Below are positions 16,655 to 26,315 of a stretch of DNA of 57,458 nucleotides, in pieces. The notes beneath the pieces were generated by a model that searched no databases, was not told where the DNA came from, and was given only the letters and a program-made list of their open reading frames with translations. The position numbers and the translations under genes were made by a program. This stretch comes from Colwellia sp. E2M01 (GTDB taxonomy: Bacteria; Pseudomonadota; Gammaproteobacteria; Enterobacterales; Alteromonadaceae): positions 1 to 57,458 of the forward strand of contig NZ_JAHKPR010000001.1 in NCBI RefSeq assembly GCF_018860585.1, read 5' to 3'. Each line of letters begins with the position of its first letter. The first letter of the stretch is position 1.

Positions 16655-17375
16655 ACCTGAAAGCTTTGAGGCAATTTTTAATCGCGCAGCCGACAGAAAA
16701 TCTGGAAAACTGGCGCTCGAAATACTACTTGGCAAAAAAATCATTGGTAAGCGATTAGTCGACGACTCTGCCGCACAAGAAAACATCTCCAATTTAGGTG
16801 ATGACCGAGTGCTAGCAGCGTTTACCAAACAGATATTTAAATCGGGGTTTGTTTGGCGAGTAGTAGAAAACAAGTGGCCTGATTTTGAAGAAACCTTTTT
16901 TAATTTCAATATTGAAAAAGTGTTAATGATGCCCGAAGAAATGCTAGAGCGAAAAGCCGCAGATCCAAAAATAATTCGTAACTTCAATAAAGTAAAAACC
17001 ATAAAAGCTAATGCGCAAATGATATTTGATCAGCAAATTAGTGGCGGCAGCTTCGCACAGTTTATACAAGATTGGCCAAGTAAAGACATTATTGGTTTAT
17101 GGGCGCACTTAAAAAAACACGGTCAACGTTTAGGTGGTAATACTGGCCCTTACGCTTTGAGGTTGCTAGGTAAAGATACTTTTATTCTAAGTACTGATGT
17201 TGAAGCGTATTTACGTGCTCAACAAATTATTGATGGTGGCTTACAAAGTAAAAAGAGTTTAACCGCTATTCAAAACCATTTTAATGATTTGCAAGAGCAA
17301 AGCGGTTATACGTTAACGCAACTGAGCCGCTTAATTGCGTTCTCCAGTGGCGATAATAATGTGCAGGTTGATTAA
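16641..17375 (+). CDS. Tag-like DNA-3-methyladenine glycosylase
   Basis: A protein of about 244 residues of the HhH-GPD/Tag-like superfamily. The best start is the ATG at 16641 (MNLNKPESFEAIFNRAADRK), which overlaps the end of the preceding gene by 14 bp. The central stretch FKSGFVWRVVENKWPDFEETF and the following helices correspond to the substrate-pocket region of 3-methyladenine glycosylases. The GPYALRLLGKDTFILSTDVEAYL segment resembles the region after the helix-hairpin-helix. These enzymes excise alkylated adenine for base-excision repair. It is larger than classical Tag (187 residues) and forms a distinct subfamily common in Alteromonadales. I am confident of the superfamily, less so of the substrate. 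Confidence 0.75.
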   Translation: MNLNKPESFEAIFNRAADRKSGKLALEILLGKKIIGKRLVDDSAAQENISNLGDDRVLAAFTKQIFKSGFVWRVVENKWPDFEETFFNFNIEKVLMMPEEMLERKAADPKIIRNFNKVKTIKANAQMIFDQQISGGSFAQFIQDWPSKDIIGLWAHLKKHGQRLGGNTGPYALRLLGKDTFILSTDVEAYLRAQQIIDGGLQSKKSLTAIQNHFNDLQEQSGYTLTQLSRLIAFSSGDNNVQVD

Positions 17376-17402
17376 CAGTAATACCCTACACCTAGCGACG
17401 TC

Positions 17403-17428
17403 ATCCCCGTGGTATATTAATCGGGGAT
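17403..17428. repeat. REP-like hairpin between convergent genes
   Basis: ATCCCC (17403-17408) and GGGGAT (17423-17428) form a short stem. The surrounding CGTCATCCCCGTG and CGGGGATCCGG resemble the CGTCATTCCCGC/GCGGGAATCC type of extragenic palindrome. It may also help terminate the convergent flanking genes. Confidence 0.45.
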
Positions 17429-17466
17429 CCGGTTTTTAAAAGCGTATAAACCTATTGGTTACCAGA

Positions 17467-18600
17467 TTAATATTGCTCGCTATCGGTGAATATTGCTAAT
17501 AACTTCGCCTTACAAGATTTCAATAAGCATTCGATTTTTAAAAGATAACTATCACGATAAAAACAAATCATTTCTAACTGATATTGATTATTTGATAATG
17601 ACTTTTTATAACGCGCCTCTCCACCCAGAAAATCATAAGATTCAAGACCTTGTTCGGCATAATATTGAATAGCTTCATTATGTAGCGTCATCCCAACTTT
17701 AATTTTATTATCTGGACTATCTTGTAAAGCAGACAAGTAAAAATATACTTTATTACGATACACAAAGTTAACTAAATAACCTAACTCAACATCATTTAAG
17801 CTCAAAACTGCAATTTGTACCATGTTGTTAGCATTATGAGCGACAATCGAGTGATGGAATTGCTCAAAAATAGGGTTAGAAAAGCCACTTCCCTCTTTAG
17901 TATCTTGCCAACGGTCAATATGAATACGGGCAATTTTAGGATACAACGTCATTAGTTTTTGCGGCTCAGAAAACACCTCAAAACGTAAAGTTCCCTGAGC
18001 TTGTAACCGCTTTTTACTACGAGATATTTGATTACGAGTATTTTTAGAAAGAACTTGTGTAAAGAAAGCATCTTTAGTCGCTGATAACGAGGCAAAGTAG
18101 CCATTGGTCTTAACGATATTTGTAGCTAAAAACTGTAATTTAGCGAAAGCCTGAGTGAATAAATCAAGTTCTTCTGAGGCTGACAAGCCTATGATGACTT
18201 CTTTAATTGATGGGTCAAAATTACCAACGGCTTTGATCATTTTTTCTCTAACTAACGACTCACAAGATGCGTCCAGTAGAAAATCATTATACTCAATCCA
18301 CATTTGATCTTGTTGTTGAATCCCTGTTTTATGAAGTAACCATTGTTTAATAGGAAAACAACCAAAAACCTTACGTGACTTTTCAACAAACAAACCTAAA
18401 CCGACAGTTTTATCGTCGCAAATAGCTTCAACAATAAATAGGTTACCTTTGACAGCATCAAGCCAGTTACCTATCCATAACCAAGAGAGGAAAACACTAC
18501 AATCAGAGTTACTTTCCAATAACTGCCATTTATCACCAAGGTTTTCTTTTTGACTTTTATCAAAAGGCTTGATTGTTATGGTATGTTTTTTTATAGACAT
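17467..18600 (-). CDS. BioF2/FemAB-like acetyltransferase of the exopolysaccharide locus
   Basis: A 377-residue protein of the Acetyltransf_6 (CelD/BcsL-like GNAT) family. The ATG at 18600 has AGAGG just upstream and is preferred to the TTG one codon earlier. The family core is seen in the middle and C-terminal half: KNTRNQISRSKKRL (basic helix), a block around DRWQ, and the C-terminal YDFLGGEARYKKSL, which matches the conserved DFL.G...YK end of these proteins. There are no signal or membrane segments, so it is cytoplasmic. Such proteins occur in polysaccharide clusters and are thought to acylate sugar precursors or attach amino acids. The gene is alone, divergent from the GT2 gene. A related FemAB-like protein is encoded at 36398-37447. 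Confidence 0.8.
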   Translation of the reverse strand: MSIKKHTITIKPFDKSQKENLGDKWQLLESNSDCSVFLSWLWIGNWLDAVKGNLFIVEAICDDKTVGLGLFVEKSRKVFGCFPIKQWLLHKTGIQQQDQMWIEYNDFLLDASCESLVREKMIKAVGNFDPSIKEVIIGLSASEELDLFTQAFAKLQFLATNIVKTNGYFASLSATKDAFFTQVLSKNTRNQISRSKKRLQAQGTLRFEVFSEPQKLMTLYPKIARIHIDRWQDTKEGSGFSNPIFEQFHHSIVAHNANNMVQIAVLSLNDVELGYLVNFVYRNKVYFYLSALQDSPDNKIKVGMTLHNEAIQYYAEQGLESYDFLGGEARYKKSLSNNQYQLEMICFYRDSYLLKIECLLKSCKAKLLAIFTDSEQY

Positions 18601-18816
18601 CAAACCTCTGTACTATTGAATTTACATATAAAACTTTAAAACTATTTTTACATCTGCTCACAATTAATGCAAAATATCTCACCATCTGTAGATGCTATGA
18701 ATTATTAATTATAATCAATAATTTATTTTTAATAAGCGGTAATCATAATGGAAAAACAAACGATAATCTCATTTTTTACGTCTGTTTCAAACCGCACACT
18801 AAACTAGGAAGCTAAA

Positions 18817-19776
18817 TTGACTAATAACAAAAAAGTCTCTTTTATTATCCCTCATAAAGGGCGAGAAGAGATGCTTATACAAACAGTCACTTCTATTCTC
18901 AATCAAAATGCCGAGACAACATCTTATGAGATTATAGTAGTAACGCAGAATAAGTCCCTAGTTGAGTTATCCAAGCTTGCAGAGCAGAACAGCAACCTAA
19001 TAATCTCCTTTTTAGAGGATCGATTAACAATTTCAGCGTTAAGAAATTTTGGCGCAAGCCAATCTACAGGAGAGTTTTTTGCCTTTTTAGATGCCGATGT
19101 TTCACTCTCCGAAAACTGGCTAAACACCATGTTATCAACACTTTCTGAGCAAGAAAACTGCGTATTAGCGAGTGCAGCACAAGCTAATAGTGAAAACGCC
19201 CCTCCCCTAGAAAAAATAAGAACCGCCTTAAGTAATGCTGATTTAGACTGTAATGTTAGTTTTTTACCGGGACGAAACTTATTTTTATCTAAGCAGACCT
19301 TTGAAAAGGTAAACGGTTTTCCTGAACACCTAATAACCTGTGAAGATTACTACTTTACCGACCAAATAAATCAACTTGGCAATCTTTATTACACATCTAA
19401 AGCAACTTACGTACATTTAGGTGAAGATAAGAAATACAAAGAAATGTACAAAAAAGAGATTTGGCGAGGTCAGTCAAATTTACAATCAATTAGTGGGCGA
19501 GATATCCCTTTAAGGGAGGTTCCTAGCTTCATCATCCCTATTGCTTTACCTATCCTATTAATGATTTTTATAGGTACCATGTTCACTAATAACACGGTAT
19601 TTACACTGTTAACTCTATTTTCTTTTCTGTTGCCATTCGTACTTTACAGCCTAAGGTTATATAAATTAGTCCGAAAAGAAGTTAGCTTTTGCCGAGTTCT
19701 TCAGTTTTATATTACCTACTTCCCAGCAAGGGTCATAGGCACGATAGGAGGGATATTCAAATCATTTAAGGTTTAA
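18817..19776 (+). CDS. Family 2 glycosyltransferase with C-terminal membrane anchor
   Basis: A 319-residue GT-A fold enzyme. The TTG start at 18817 is supported by AGGAA six bases upstream. The N-terminal part has VSFIIPHKGREEML, the nucleotide-binding beta strand of GT2 enzymes, followed by SALRNFGA and FLDADVSLSENW, the DxD-like metal-binding site. A later EDYYFTDQI supplies the acidic catalytic-base region. Residues about 240-285 form two hydrophobic membrane segments. It probably transfers a sugar from a nucleotide donor to a lipid-linked exopolysaccharide precursor at the inner membrane. It lies just outside the main operon, in the outer block of the same locus. Confidence 0.88.
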   Translation: MTNNKKVSFIIPHKGREEMLIQTVTSILNQNAETTSYEIIVVTQNKSLVELSKLAEQNSNLIISFLEDRLTISALRNFGASQSTGEFFAFLDADVSLSENWLNTMLSTLSEQENCVLASAAQANSENAPPLEKIRTALSNADLDCNVSFLPGRNLFLSKQTFEKVNGFPEHLITCEDYYFTDQINQLGNLYYTSKATYVHLGEDKKYKEMYKKEIWRGQSNLQSISGRDIPLREVPSFIIPIALPILLMIFIGTMFTNNTVFTLLTLFSFLLPFVLYSLRLYKLVRKEVSFCRVLQFYITYFPARVIGTIGGIFKSFKV

Positions 19777-19925
19777 TCATAAAATAAAGGCGAACACTCA
19801 TTTTATAAATTGCAACAAAGTGTAGCTTGCACCTGGAAGGTTTACGATAAGTACATTGCTATTAAACAAGTAATAACGTTAATGAAGCTATTATGACTTC
19901 CATTAAGTTACACTAACAAATAGAA

Positions 19926-21086
19926 CTATTTAATAAAATTAAGCTCTTTAAACTTATTAATAGCCTTAATGATATCAACGTCACGCAGCTTTATAACGTT
20001 GTTCTTTTTCACCGATGCTTGGGCACCATTTCTCTGCTGAATATCTTTGTTGGTTGTATTATTTTTAATAACTATATTGGTTGATTGCTCAAACCTATAT
20101 TCAATAGCATTAGGGTAATTATGTTCTAAAAAAATGATATTATTTTCAATCATAGTGTTAGGACTACCTTCGAGAATAACCCCTACATCTGAAAATTTAT
20201 TGTTGTTATTCTCGTGATAAATAATATTGTCTTCAATAACCCCACCAAAGTTTGAGTGATAAATATAGTTGGGGTTTTGCATCCTCATCCCAAAACCGAT
20301 ACCTCGATCAGAGTTAATAATTAAGTTATTTTTTACTACATTATTAAAAGTATCATTCCATAAGTGAATGGCATGCTCAGCCATGTATTTACTTGGGCTA
20401 GCAATGTTTTCAAATATATTGTTTTGAATTACCCAGTTTCTAATCCCATGAGCATCAATACCTCCAATATAGTAATTAGGGCCAACACCCTTAGTATAGC
20501 GAAATAAATTATTTTCAATTACCCCTTCATTTGAAAATTTATCTCGGTGTTTCTTAGAATAAGTAACCTTAATTAATTGCTCATAACTATCTTGTAAGAT
20601 TGCATTTCTAATAATTGGCTTTCGAGCACCTTTTTCGCCAGCGATTTGAATAAGGTGATTACCAGCTTGCTCCAGTGTTAAACCATCAATGATAAAATTA
20701 GGGGCTGCTATATATAATAAATTATCGACCCCCTTGGTGGGTTTCATGCCATTGCCACGTAAAATAGTGTTAGATGGATCAGCCGATTTTGATAAAAACA
20801 TTAAATTGGGCGAGGTAATATTCAATGTGTGTTTAAGATGATAAACACCCTCATTAAATATAATGGCGCTGTAACCTTGATCATTTTTAATGGTATTTAG
20901 AGCTTGGTAGACTTGTTTAACATTGTTAACCGCGTAGGTTTTATAATAATTGGGGATGCTCGTTTGAGGCAGTAATGTAGCTTGAAAAATATCACCTGTA
21001 TTAATCGTTAAAGCTTTAGCAAGTGCGCTATACAATAAGTTCAGAATAAAAAAAAATATAAACCCTGAATTAACATACTTATTCAT
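19926..21086 (-). CDS. Secreted right-handed parallel beta-helix protein
   Basis: A 386-residue protein with an N-terminal signal peptide (hydrophobic GFIFFFILNLLYSALAKA). The body has many repeats of the type VIENNLF, VIQNNIF, VVKNNLI, VIEDNII and MIENNII. These Asn-ladder turns are characteristic of right-handed parallel beta-helices in pectate lyase-like proteins and mannuronan epimerases. I see no decisive catalytic motif, so lyase, epimerase or binding function cannot be chosen. The start overlaps the end of the hexapeptide acyltransferase gene by 8 bp, so the two are co-translated. In this setting it may trim or modify the exopolysaccharide in the periplasm or outside the cell. Confidence 0.82.
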   Translation of the reverse strand: MNKYVNSGFIFFFILNLLYSALAKALTINTGDIFQATLLPQTSIPNYYKTYAVNNVKQVYQALNTIKNDQGYSAIIFNEGVYHLKHTLNITSPNLMFLSKSADPSNTILRGNGMKPTKGVDNLLYIAAPNFIIDGLTLEQAGNHLIQIAGEKGARKPIIRNAILQDSYEQLIKVTYSKKHRDKFSNEGVIENNLFRYTKGVGPNYYIGGIDAHGIRNWVIQNNIFENIASPSKYMAEHAIHLWNDTFNNVVKNNLIINSDRGIGFGMRMQNPNYIYHSNFGGVIEDNIIYHENNNNKFSDVGVILEGSPNTMIENNIIFLEHNYPNAIEYRFEQSTNIVIKNNTTNKDIQQRNGAQASVKKNNVIKLRDVDIIKAINKFKELNFIK

Positions 21087-21663
21087 TTAGCTTTTTAATA
21101 ACCTTAGCTGGGTTACCGGCAACAACAGAATAATCTTCAACATCATTTATAACAACAGCACCTGCTGCTACCACACAGTGATTACCTACATTGGCCATAA
21201 CAAGTGCAGCATTGCCAACCCAAGAACCTCGACCAATAGTTACCTTTGTAAACTTTCCGCCTTGATCTTTGATTGGCTTAGATAAATCATCAAAATTATG
21301 TTGACCTTTACCACTCATAATATGAACACCACTACCAATTAGTGTGTCAGCCCCTATTTTACATTTACCAATATTACTTTGTGGACCGATATAAACACCC
21401 GATGCTATTTGAGTATCTCGTTGCGAAAATAAAACAAGAAAAGAGATAACAGCATTAGGAGCACATTCTGTAAGGGTAAATCGATAAAAACCTGCCCTAA
21501 GATATGCCCCAAACTTACCTGGGATAAGACTTAATAATTGACTAAAACCTGATAACAAAGTATCGCTGTCTACAATTGCATTCAAGATAAAATAAAGCAA
21601 TGTTATTGGGAGCATAACAATAGCTACAATAGTAAATAGGGTTGTTTTAATTAATGCCTTCAA
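21079..21663 (-). CDS. Left-handed beta-helix (hexapeptide-repeat) acyltransferase
   Basis: A 194-residue protein with one hydrophobic N-terminal segment (residues 5-30) and a LbetaH domain of hexapeptide repeats from about residue 85, for example IGPQSN, IGKCKI, IGADTL, IGSGVH, ending with the family hallmark VVAGNPAKVIKKL. The segment GVHIMSGKGQHNFDD contains a His in the position expected for the catalytic base of WbbJ/maltose O-acetyltransferase-like enzymes. It probably O-acetylates a polysaccharide sugar, with acetyl-CoA as donor. It is the first gene of a two-gene leftward unit with the beta-helix protein. The nearest upstream gene is the TIGR03087-like glycosyltransferase, 95 bp away. 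Confidence 0.88.
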   Translation of the reverse strand: MKALIKTTLFTIVAIVMLPITLLYFILNAIVDSDTLLSGFSQLLSLIPGKFGAYLRAGFYRFTLTECAPNAVISFLVLFSQRDTQIASGVYIGPQSNIGKCKIGADTLIGSGVHIMSGKGQHNFDDLSKPIKDQGGKFTKVTIGRGSWVGNAALVMANVGNHCVVAAGAVVINDVEDYSVVAGNPAKVIKKLNE

Positions 21664-21758
21664 AACACTTTCGCCTTAATCTTTAAGTTCACTGTCAATT
21701 AATCTAAATGTAGATCTACTTGAGTGCTAATAATATCATTTTTAGCATACACCCCAAG

Positions 21759-22967
21759 CTACAACCGATCATTCAGTACATCATCTAATACTTGCAACTT
21801 ACCTTGCCAAGAATAGTGTTCATGAATTAACGATAATGCATTATTTTTAATTTTGGCACGAAACGCCTTATCATCTTCTAATCTTTCTGCAGCACTTAAA
21901 AAATCAATTTCACTATTAGCAATTAGGATATGTTCATCTTGAGTACAATCTATGCCTTCAGCGCCCATAGGCGTTGAAATAACGGGTAACCCACACGCAA
22001 ATGCTTGTAGCACTTTATTTTGAACACCACGAGCCAACCTAAACGGAGCAACAAAATAATCTGACTGATGATAATAAGGTAATATATCATCAACAAAACC
22101 AGTTACTTCAATACCTGTAATATTTGTTAAATCATTAACTAGCGAGGTGGGATTCATACCAGCAATAATAAAGCGCGCTTTTTTATATTTAGTCAAAATA
22201 CTTGGCCACACCGTTTCAACAAACCAAATCACAGCGTCTATATTCGGTTTATAATCCATTACACCAGTAAACAAAAATACAGGGGCTTCGTTATTTGGAG
22301 AAATCGTTGCAGGAATAAAGGCTGTAGTGTCCATGCCATTACCCATTGTTAGTACTTTTCCTGCATGACTACATCGCGAATTAAATAACTCAACTTCCGC
22401 ATCAGCGATGAAAAAACTCACATCAAAATCATGCGTTATTTGTTGTTCATACTTAGCTAATATTTTAGCTTCTCGTTGATAAACCCACTTCATTGGCCAA
22501 TTAGATGTTTGAGCATATTGTTGCCACTTATCAGAATCTAAGTCCATAAAGTCCATTAACAACATTGGTTTTTTTTTTAACTTTTTGATACTCGTACTTC
22601 GGTAAATGTATTCCGCCATGGCTGAACTGGTACAAATAACAACATCAAAACACTCTTGTTGTAATAAATCATCAAATTTACTTTGTAACCTCTTAGTATA
22701 AAAGTTAGCAACGCTTAATGCTTGCCCTTTTAATAACCCCTTAATTAATCTAAACGGCTTTACCGTTAATTCGTGACTTATAACATTCTCACAATATTTA
22801 TCCGCCAACTCTTTAAAATAATTAACATCTTCATTTTGCTCAATAGGCGCACAAACACTTATTTTATGTTTCTGTTCTGCGAGAAATTTTAATTGATTGA
22901 AGGTGCGAATTTTTTCCCCTTTATTGGGAGGAAAGGGCACTCGTTGTGCGAGAAAAAGGATATTCAC
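21759..22967 (-). CDS. XrtA-system glycosyltransferase, TIGR03087-like
   Basis: A 402-residue GT-B fold glycosyltransferase. Translation starts at a GTG; the N-terminus MNILFLAQRVPFPPNKGEKIRT is the signature of the PEP-CTERM/XrtA-associated sugar transferase family TIGR03087. The C-terminal donor-binding domain has FTGVMDYKPNIDAV, the FVDDILPYYHQSDYFVAPFRLARGVQNKVLQAFA region, and GLPVISTPMGAEGI. These are consistent with a retaining GT4-type enzyme using a nucleotide sugar. It acts on the cytoplasmic face of the inner membrane. It is transcribed leftward as a separate unit behind a 480-bp gap. Its presence marks this outer block as part of the exosortase locus. Confidence 0.9.
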   Translation of the reverse strand: MNILFLAQRVPFPPNKGEKIRTFNQLKFLAEQKHKISVCAPIEQNEDVNYFKELADKYCENVISHELTVKPFRLIKGLLKGQALSVANFYTKRLQSKFDDLLQQECFDVVICTSSAMAEYIYRSTSIKKLKKKPMLLMDFMDLDSDKWQQYAQTSNWPMKWVYQREAKILAKYEQQITHDFDVSFFIADAEVELFNSRCSHAGKVLTMGNGMDTTAFIPATISPNNEAPVFLFTGVMDYKPNIDAVIWFVETVWPSILTKYKKARFIIAGMNPTSLVNDLTNITGIEVTGFVDDILPYYHQSDYFVAPFRLARGVQNKVLQAFACGLPVISTPMGAEGIDCTQDEHILIANSEIDFLSAAERLEDDKAFRAKIKNNALSLIHEHYSWQGKLQVLDDVLNDRL

Positions 22968-23447
22968 GTTTTTTGCTACCTGATTTTAATACGAACTATA
23001 TATTTTAATAAATGATATATTTTTTTCACTAAGAAAGCAGGATAATATTTAATGTTAATGAGGTTTATTAATAAGTATAATAAAGCAACGCGTAATATTT
23101 TTTATTATATTAGTTCAATTTTATGTGACTACACCGCAGCTTATTTATAGGAAAAATAATTACATTTAATCGGGTTTAGATGTTTTTAATCAGTGTTAAT
23201 CTCAAAATGTAATTTATCGTTGAAATCAAGATCATATTATCGCTAGTTACAATTACCGTAAAACTTTATACCTTATCAAATGAAATAAAGTATAAATTGC
23301 CACGTTAGTTATTAGATCACTAAGTTTATTATAGTCTATACTGCCTTAGTATCTGATTGCAGTAAGTTGGAATGAGCGCTTAGCTCATAGAATTAACAAC
23401 TCCTATCATAATGTCTTGGCAATAAACGAACAAAGGGAGTTCTTATT
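22968..23447. promoter_or_regulatory. Divergent promoter and leader region before the PKD lipoprotein gene
   Basis: 480 bp of AT-rich DNA between divergent genes, without a recognisable coding sequence. Near the rightward gene there is a hairpin ATGAGC/GCTCAT (23372-23377 and 23383-23388). AACTCC (23398-23403) can pair with GGAGTT (23436-23441), which overlaps the strong Shine-Dalgarno GGGAG. This may modulate translation of the lipoprotein. No sigma-54 type promoter was found by eye. Confidence 0.4.
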
Positions 23448-26054
23448 ATGAATAAAAATTTAAAAGCTAACTTTTCTTGCTGTTTAGCTACCGCTTTTGC
23501 TTTTATTTTATTTGGGTGTGGTGAAGGTGCCATAGAGGTACAGGTTACCGTCCCTCCAGAAGTTATAGATGTAACAGATAATGAAAAACCGGTTGTTAAT
23601 TCTCCTCCCGTAGTTAGTGCCGGAGTTGATGTCGCTTATAATGAAAAAGATATAGTTGTCCTTGATGGGCAATCTAGCGATATTGATGGAACAGTTGTTT
23701 CAACATCCTGGTCTCAATTAGAGGGACCAAACGTAAAACTTAATGATAAAGCATCATTGAAAACAGCTTTTGTTGCTCCTAACGTACCAGAAACAAAAGT
23801 TTTAGTTTTTGAGCTATCGGTAACTGACAATTTAGCAGCTAAAAGCTCCTCAACTGTTAAAGTAACGGTTAACCCAGTTACTCCTGTTGACCCAGTTATC
23901 CCTGTTGACCCAGTTATCCCTGTTGACCCAGTTACCCCTGTTGACCCAGTTACTCCTATTGACCCAGTCACTCCTATTGACCCAGTTACTCCTATTGACC
24001 CAGTTACTCCTGTGGAGCCAGTTAATATAGCCCCTTTAGTTAATGCAGGCTCTGATCTTGAGTATGACGAAGAAAAATTTGTAACACTTTCAGGAGAAGT
24101 AAGTGACTCTGATGGCACAATCAAGTCAACTTTATGGGAGCAGACCAAAGGTATAAAAGTAGCAATAAATGATCCTTCCTCTATTACTACAACTTTTATT
24201 GCTCCTACAGTATCATCCGAAGAAGGTGCACAAGTATTAGTCTTTAAGTTGACGGTTATAGATAACTCAGGCGCAAAAAGTGATGATTCAATCTCCATTA
24301 CTATAAACCCAGTCAATGAAGCCCCTTTAGTTAATGTTGGCTCTGATTTTGAAGATGACGAAGGAAATGTTGTGATACTTTCTGGAGAAGTAAGTGACTC
24401 TGATGGCACAATCAAGTCAACGACTTGGAAACAGATCGACGGTATGAAAGTAGAAATAAATGATCCATTTTCAGCCCATACAACCTTTATTGCTCCTACA
24501 TTAGCTGTAGATGATGGTGCTCAAACTTTAGTTTTTGAATTAACTGTTACAGATGATTATGGTGCGGTAAACACCGACTCAATTTCCATAATTATAAACC
24601 CTATTGATGAGCTAATCATTGCAAATGCTGGTGAAGATCAAGTCCTAGCACCAAGTTCAGAGGTAACCTTAGATTGCAGCCAAAGTATAAACCCTGAAGG
24701 CGATGAACTCAGCATCTCATGGGTACAGGTTTCAGGTAGCCCTATTACACTTGATAATGATTCGAGTTGTTTGATCTCTTTTGAGTTACCGAATACAGCA
24801 GAAGATTTTGAATTTTTGTTAACTATTTGGAATGATAAAGGTGAAGATAGTAGCGACAATATAATTATCACTTCAACTCCAGCTAAATTTCCATTATTAG
24901 AAATCAATGATTTTAAATACCAAGGAGGGTTTCGTTTATCAGCTGCAAAATATGGCGATACTGATTATGCTAATTTGAATTATTCTCCCGGAGTTATTGC
25001 ACTTAATGAGGACAACACCTCCCTTTTTGTTGTTAGTCATGATTATGAACAAGGAATCGCAGAATTTAAAATTCCAGCAATAGTAAATAGCAGGGATATC
25101 AATGATTTCAATATAGGGAATGACGTTATTCAAAACTTTTCTAACTTTTATAAGACTGACAGAGTCGATACGGGTATTGATAATTATTTCAGGATCACCG
25201 GCATGGAACTTATTGAGTCAAAGTTAGTGGTTAATTATATCAATTGGTATGATGGCCCTGGTACAGAAACAGATACTACCGTCGTTTTTCAGGACCCATC
25301 TAACTTGAAAGGTTCTGCAATCGTCGGGCCATTCCAACTTGAAGGTGCCGCACATACGTCAGGATGGATGACACCAATTCCTGAATATTGGCGAGACCAG
25401 CTAGCGGGAAGTTATATTAGTGGCTTCTCAGGTGGTTCTATTCATTCGAGACTATCTATAGGCCCATCAGGGTTTCTATTTTATCCTGAAATAGATCTAA
25501 TAACAAAAGCATCTGGTTCAGCGATAGAAACCACTCCTGTTTTAGACTTCAGCTTAGCTAATAGGCTGTATGATACCTCTGTTTATACTTATGAAGAAGG
25601 ACATACCCGTGACACTTTCCAAAATAAGGATGGCAAAAACGCACTGTGGACAGAGATATCTGAGGCTTCATATGGATTTATTGTACCCGGAACAAACACA
25701 TATGTGACGCTAGGCGCTTCAGGCGGGCATGAACATGGTATTACATACAAAGGTACACAAGACGATGGTACTGTATGTGGGGGGCCTTGTGCCAATGTGG
25801 CGGCAGATATCTACAACTATGTTTGGTTTTGGAAGGTTAGTGATTTAATCAAAGTTCAAAATGGCGAGATCGCCACTTATGATGTAAGACCATATGATTA
25901 CGGAATACTTGACACCCTAACTAAAGCTAAACTTAGGGGAGCAGCCTTCGATGCTGACAGTATGAGTTTGTACATTGCCTTGAAAAATGGTGACACAATA
26001 GAGACATACAATAAATCTCCACTATTTTTAAAATATAAGATTAATGTTCGGTGA
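23448..26054 (+). CDS. Large lipoprotein with four PKD/Ig-like domains and a unique C-terminal domain
   Basis: An 868-residue protein with a lipoprotein signal peptide (lipobox LFGC, Cys near residue 25). Four similar beta-sandwich domains follow at about 50-147, 195-290, 291-388 and 389-482. Each starts with a motif like VNAGSD and contains [15 protein letters not shown] and a closing LTVTD, as in PKD/REJ-type repeats. Between the first and second is a rod of eight PV(T/I)P(V/I)D hexapeptides. The C-terminal 385 residues (from about [12 protein letters not shown]) are Gly- and aromatic-rich and beta-predicted, possibly a beta-propeller; I cannot name the family. Domains 2 and 3 are close duplicates at the DNA level. 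A good SD (GGGAG) precedes the ATG. Location suggests a surface protein of the exopolysaccharide matrix. It has no PEP-CTERM tail. Confidence 0.82.
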   Translation: MNKNLKANFSCCLATAFAFILFGCGEGAIEVQVTVPPEVIDVTDNEKPVVNSPPVVSAGVDVAYNEKDIVVLDGQSSDIDGTVVSTSWSQLEGPNVKLNDKASLKTAFVAPNVPETKVLVFELSVTDNLAAKSSSTVKVTVNPVTPVDPVIPVDPVIPVDPVTPVDPVTPIDPVTPIDPVTPIDPVTPVEPVNIAPLVNAGSDLEYDEEKFVTLSGEVSDSDGTIKSTLWEQTKGIKVAINDPSSITTTFIAPTVSSEEGAQVLVFKLTVIDNSGAKSDDSISITINPVNEAPLVNVGSDFEDDEGNVVILSGEVSDSDGTIKSTTWKQIDGMKVEINDPFSAHTTFIAPTLAVDDGAQTLVFELTVTDDYGAVNTDSISIIINPIDELIIANAGEDQVLAPSSEVTLDCSQSINPEGDELSISWVQVSGSPITLDNDSSCLISFELPNTAEDFEFLLTIWNDKGEDSSDNIIITSTPAKFPLLEINDFKYQGGFRLSAAKYGDTDYANLNYSPGVIALNEDNTSLFVVSHDYEQGIAEFKIPAIVNSRDINDFNIGNDVIQNFSNFYKTDRVDTGIDNYFRITGMELIESKLVVNYINWYDGPGTETDTTVVFQDPSNLKGSAIVGPFQLEGAAHTSGWMTPIPEYWRDQLAGSYISGFSGGSIHSRLSIGPSGFLFYPEIDLITKASGSAIETTPVLDFSLANRLYDTSVYTYEEGHTRDTFQNKDGKNALWTEISEASYGFIVPGTNTYVTLGASGGHEHGITYKGTQDDGTVCGGPCANVAADIYNYVWFWKVSDLIKVQNGEIATYDVRPYDYGILDTLTKAKLRGAAFDADSMSLYIALKNGDTIETYNKSPLFLKYKINVR
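23874..24017 (+). repeat. Eight 18-bp tandem repeats encoding a Pro/Val/Asp rod
   Basis: Eight consecutive units of the form CCAGTTACTCCTGTTGAC from 23874 to 24017, with a few base changes. They encode [12 protein letters not shown] or PVTPID. The near-identity of the units implies recent expansion and likely length variation between strains. Confidence 0.95.
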
Positions 26055-26085
26055 TACTTTCCAATTTGAAATGGAGTACAATAAA

Positions 26086-26128
26086 TGTGTAATGACCTAG
26101 TTTATATCAATTAGTAGGTCATTACACA
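26086..26128 (+). terminator. Long hairpin after the PKD lipoprotein gene
   Basis: Perfect 14-bp stem, TGTGTAATGACCTA (26086-26099) and TAGGTCATTACACA (26115-26128), with a 15-nt loop, 32 bp after the stop codon. No T tract follows, so it may act as an RNA end stabiliser or a weak terminator. Confidence 0.55.
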
Positions 26129-26243
26129 CTACCTTCGACGAACGTATACTAATATTCGAATATCTTATGATTCAAACGACAAAAATTAAGGATATGCAGT
26201 TCTCAAAGTATAAGGACGCTTAGGGCACAAACCTAATTCACTA

Positions 26244-26279
26244 CATAATTGATTACATAATTGATTACATAATTGATTA
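26244..26279. repeat. Three 12-bp tandem repeats
   Basis: CATAATTGATTA occurs three times in direct succession (26244-26255, 26256-26267, 26268-26279). The array lies between two convergent genes. Function is unknown; simple slippage repeats are likely. Confidence 0.85.
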
Positions 26280-26315
26280 CAACATAAACAGTAAATGACA
26301 GATCTACTAAACGGC

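Noticed and set aside
23867..24026. CRISPR-like array from regular 18-bp repeats
   Set aside because: Repeats are contiguous without spacers, in frame, and encode a Pro-rich linker.
26244..26279. Plasmid-type iteron or attachment site
   Set aside because: Only three short units, no replication or integrase gene nearby.
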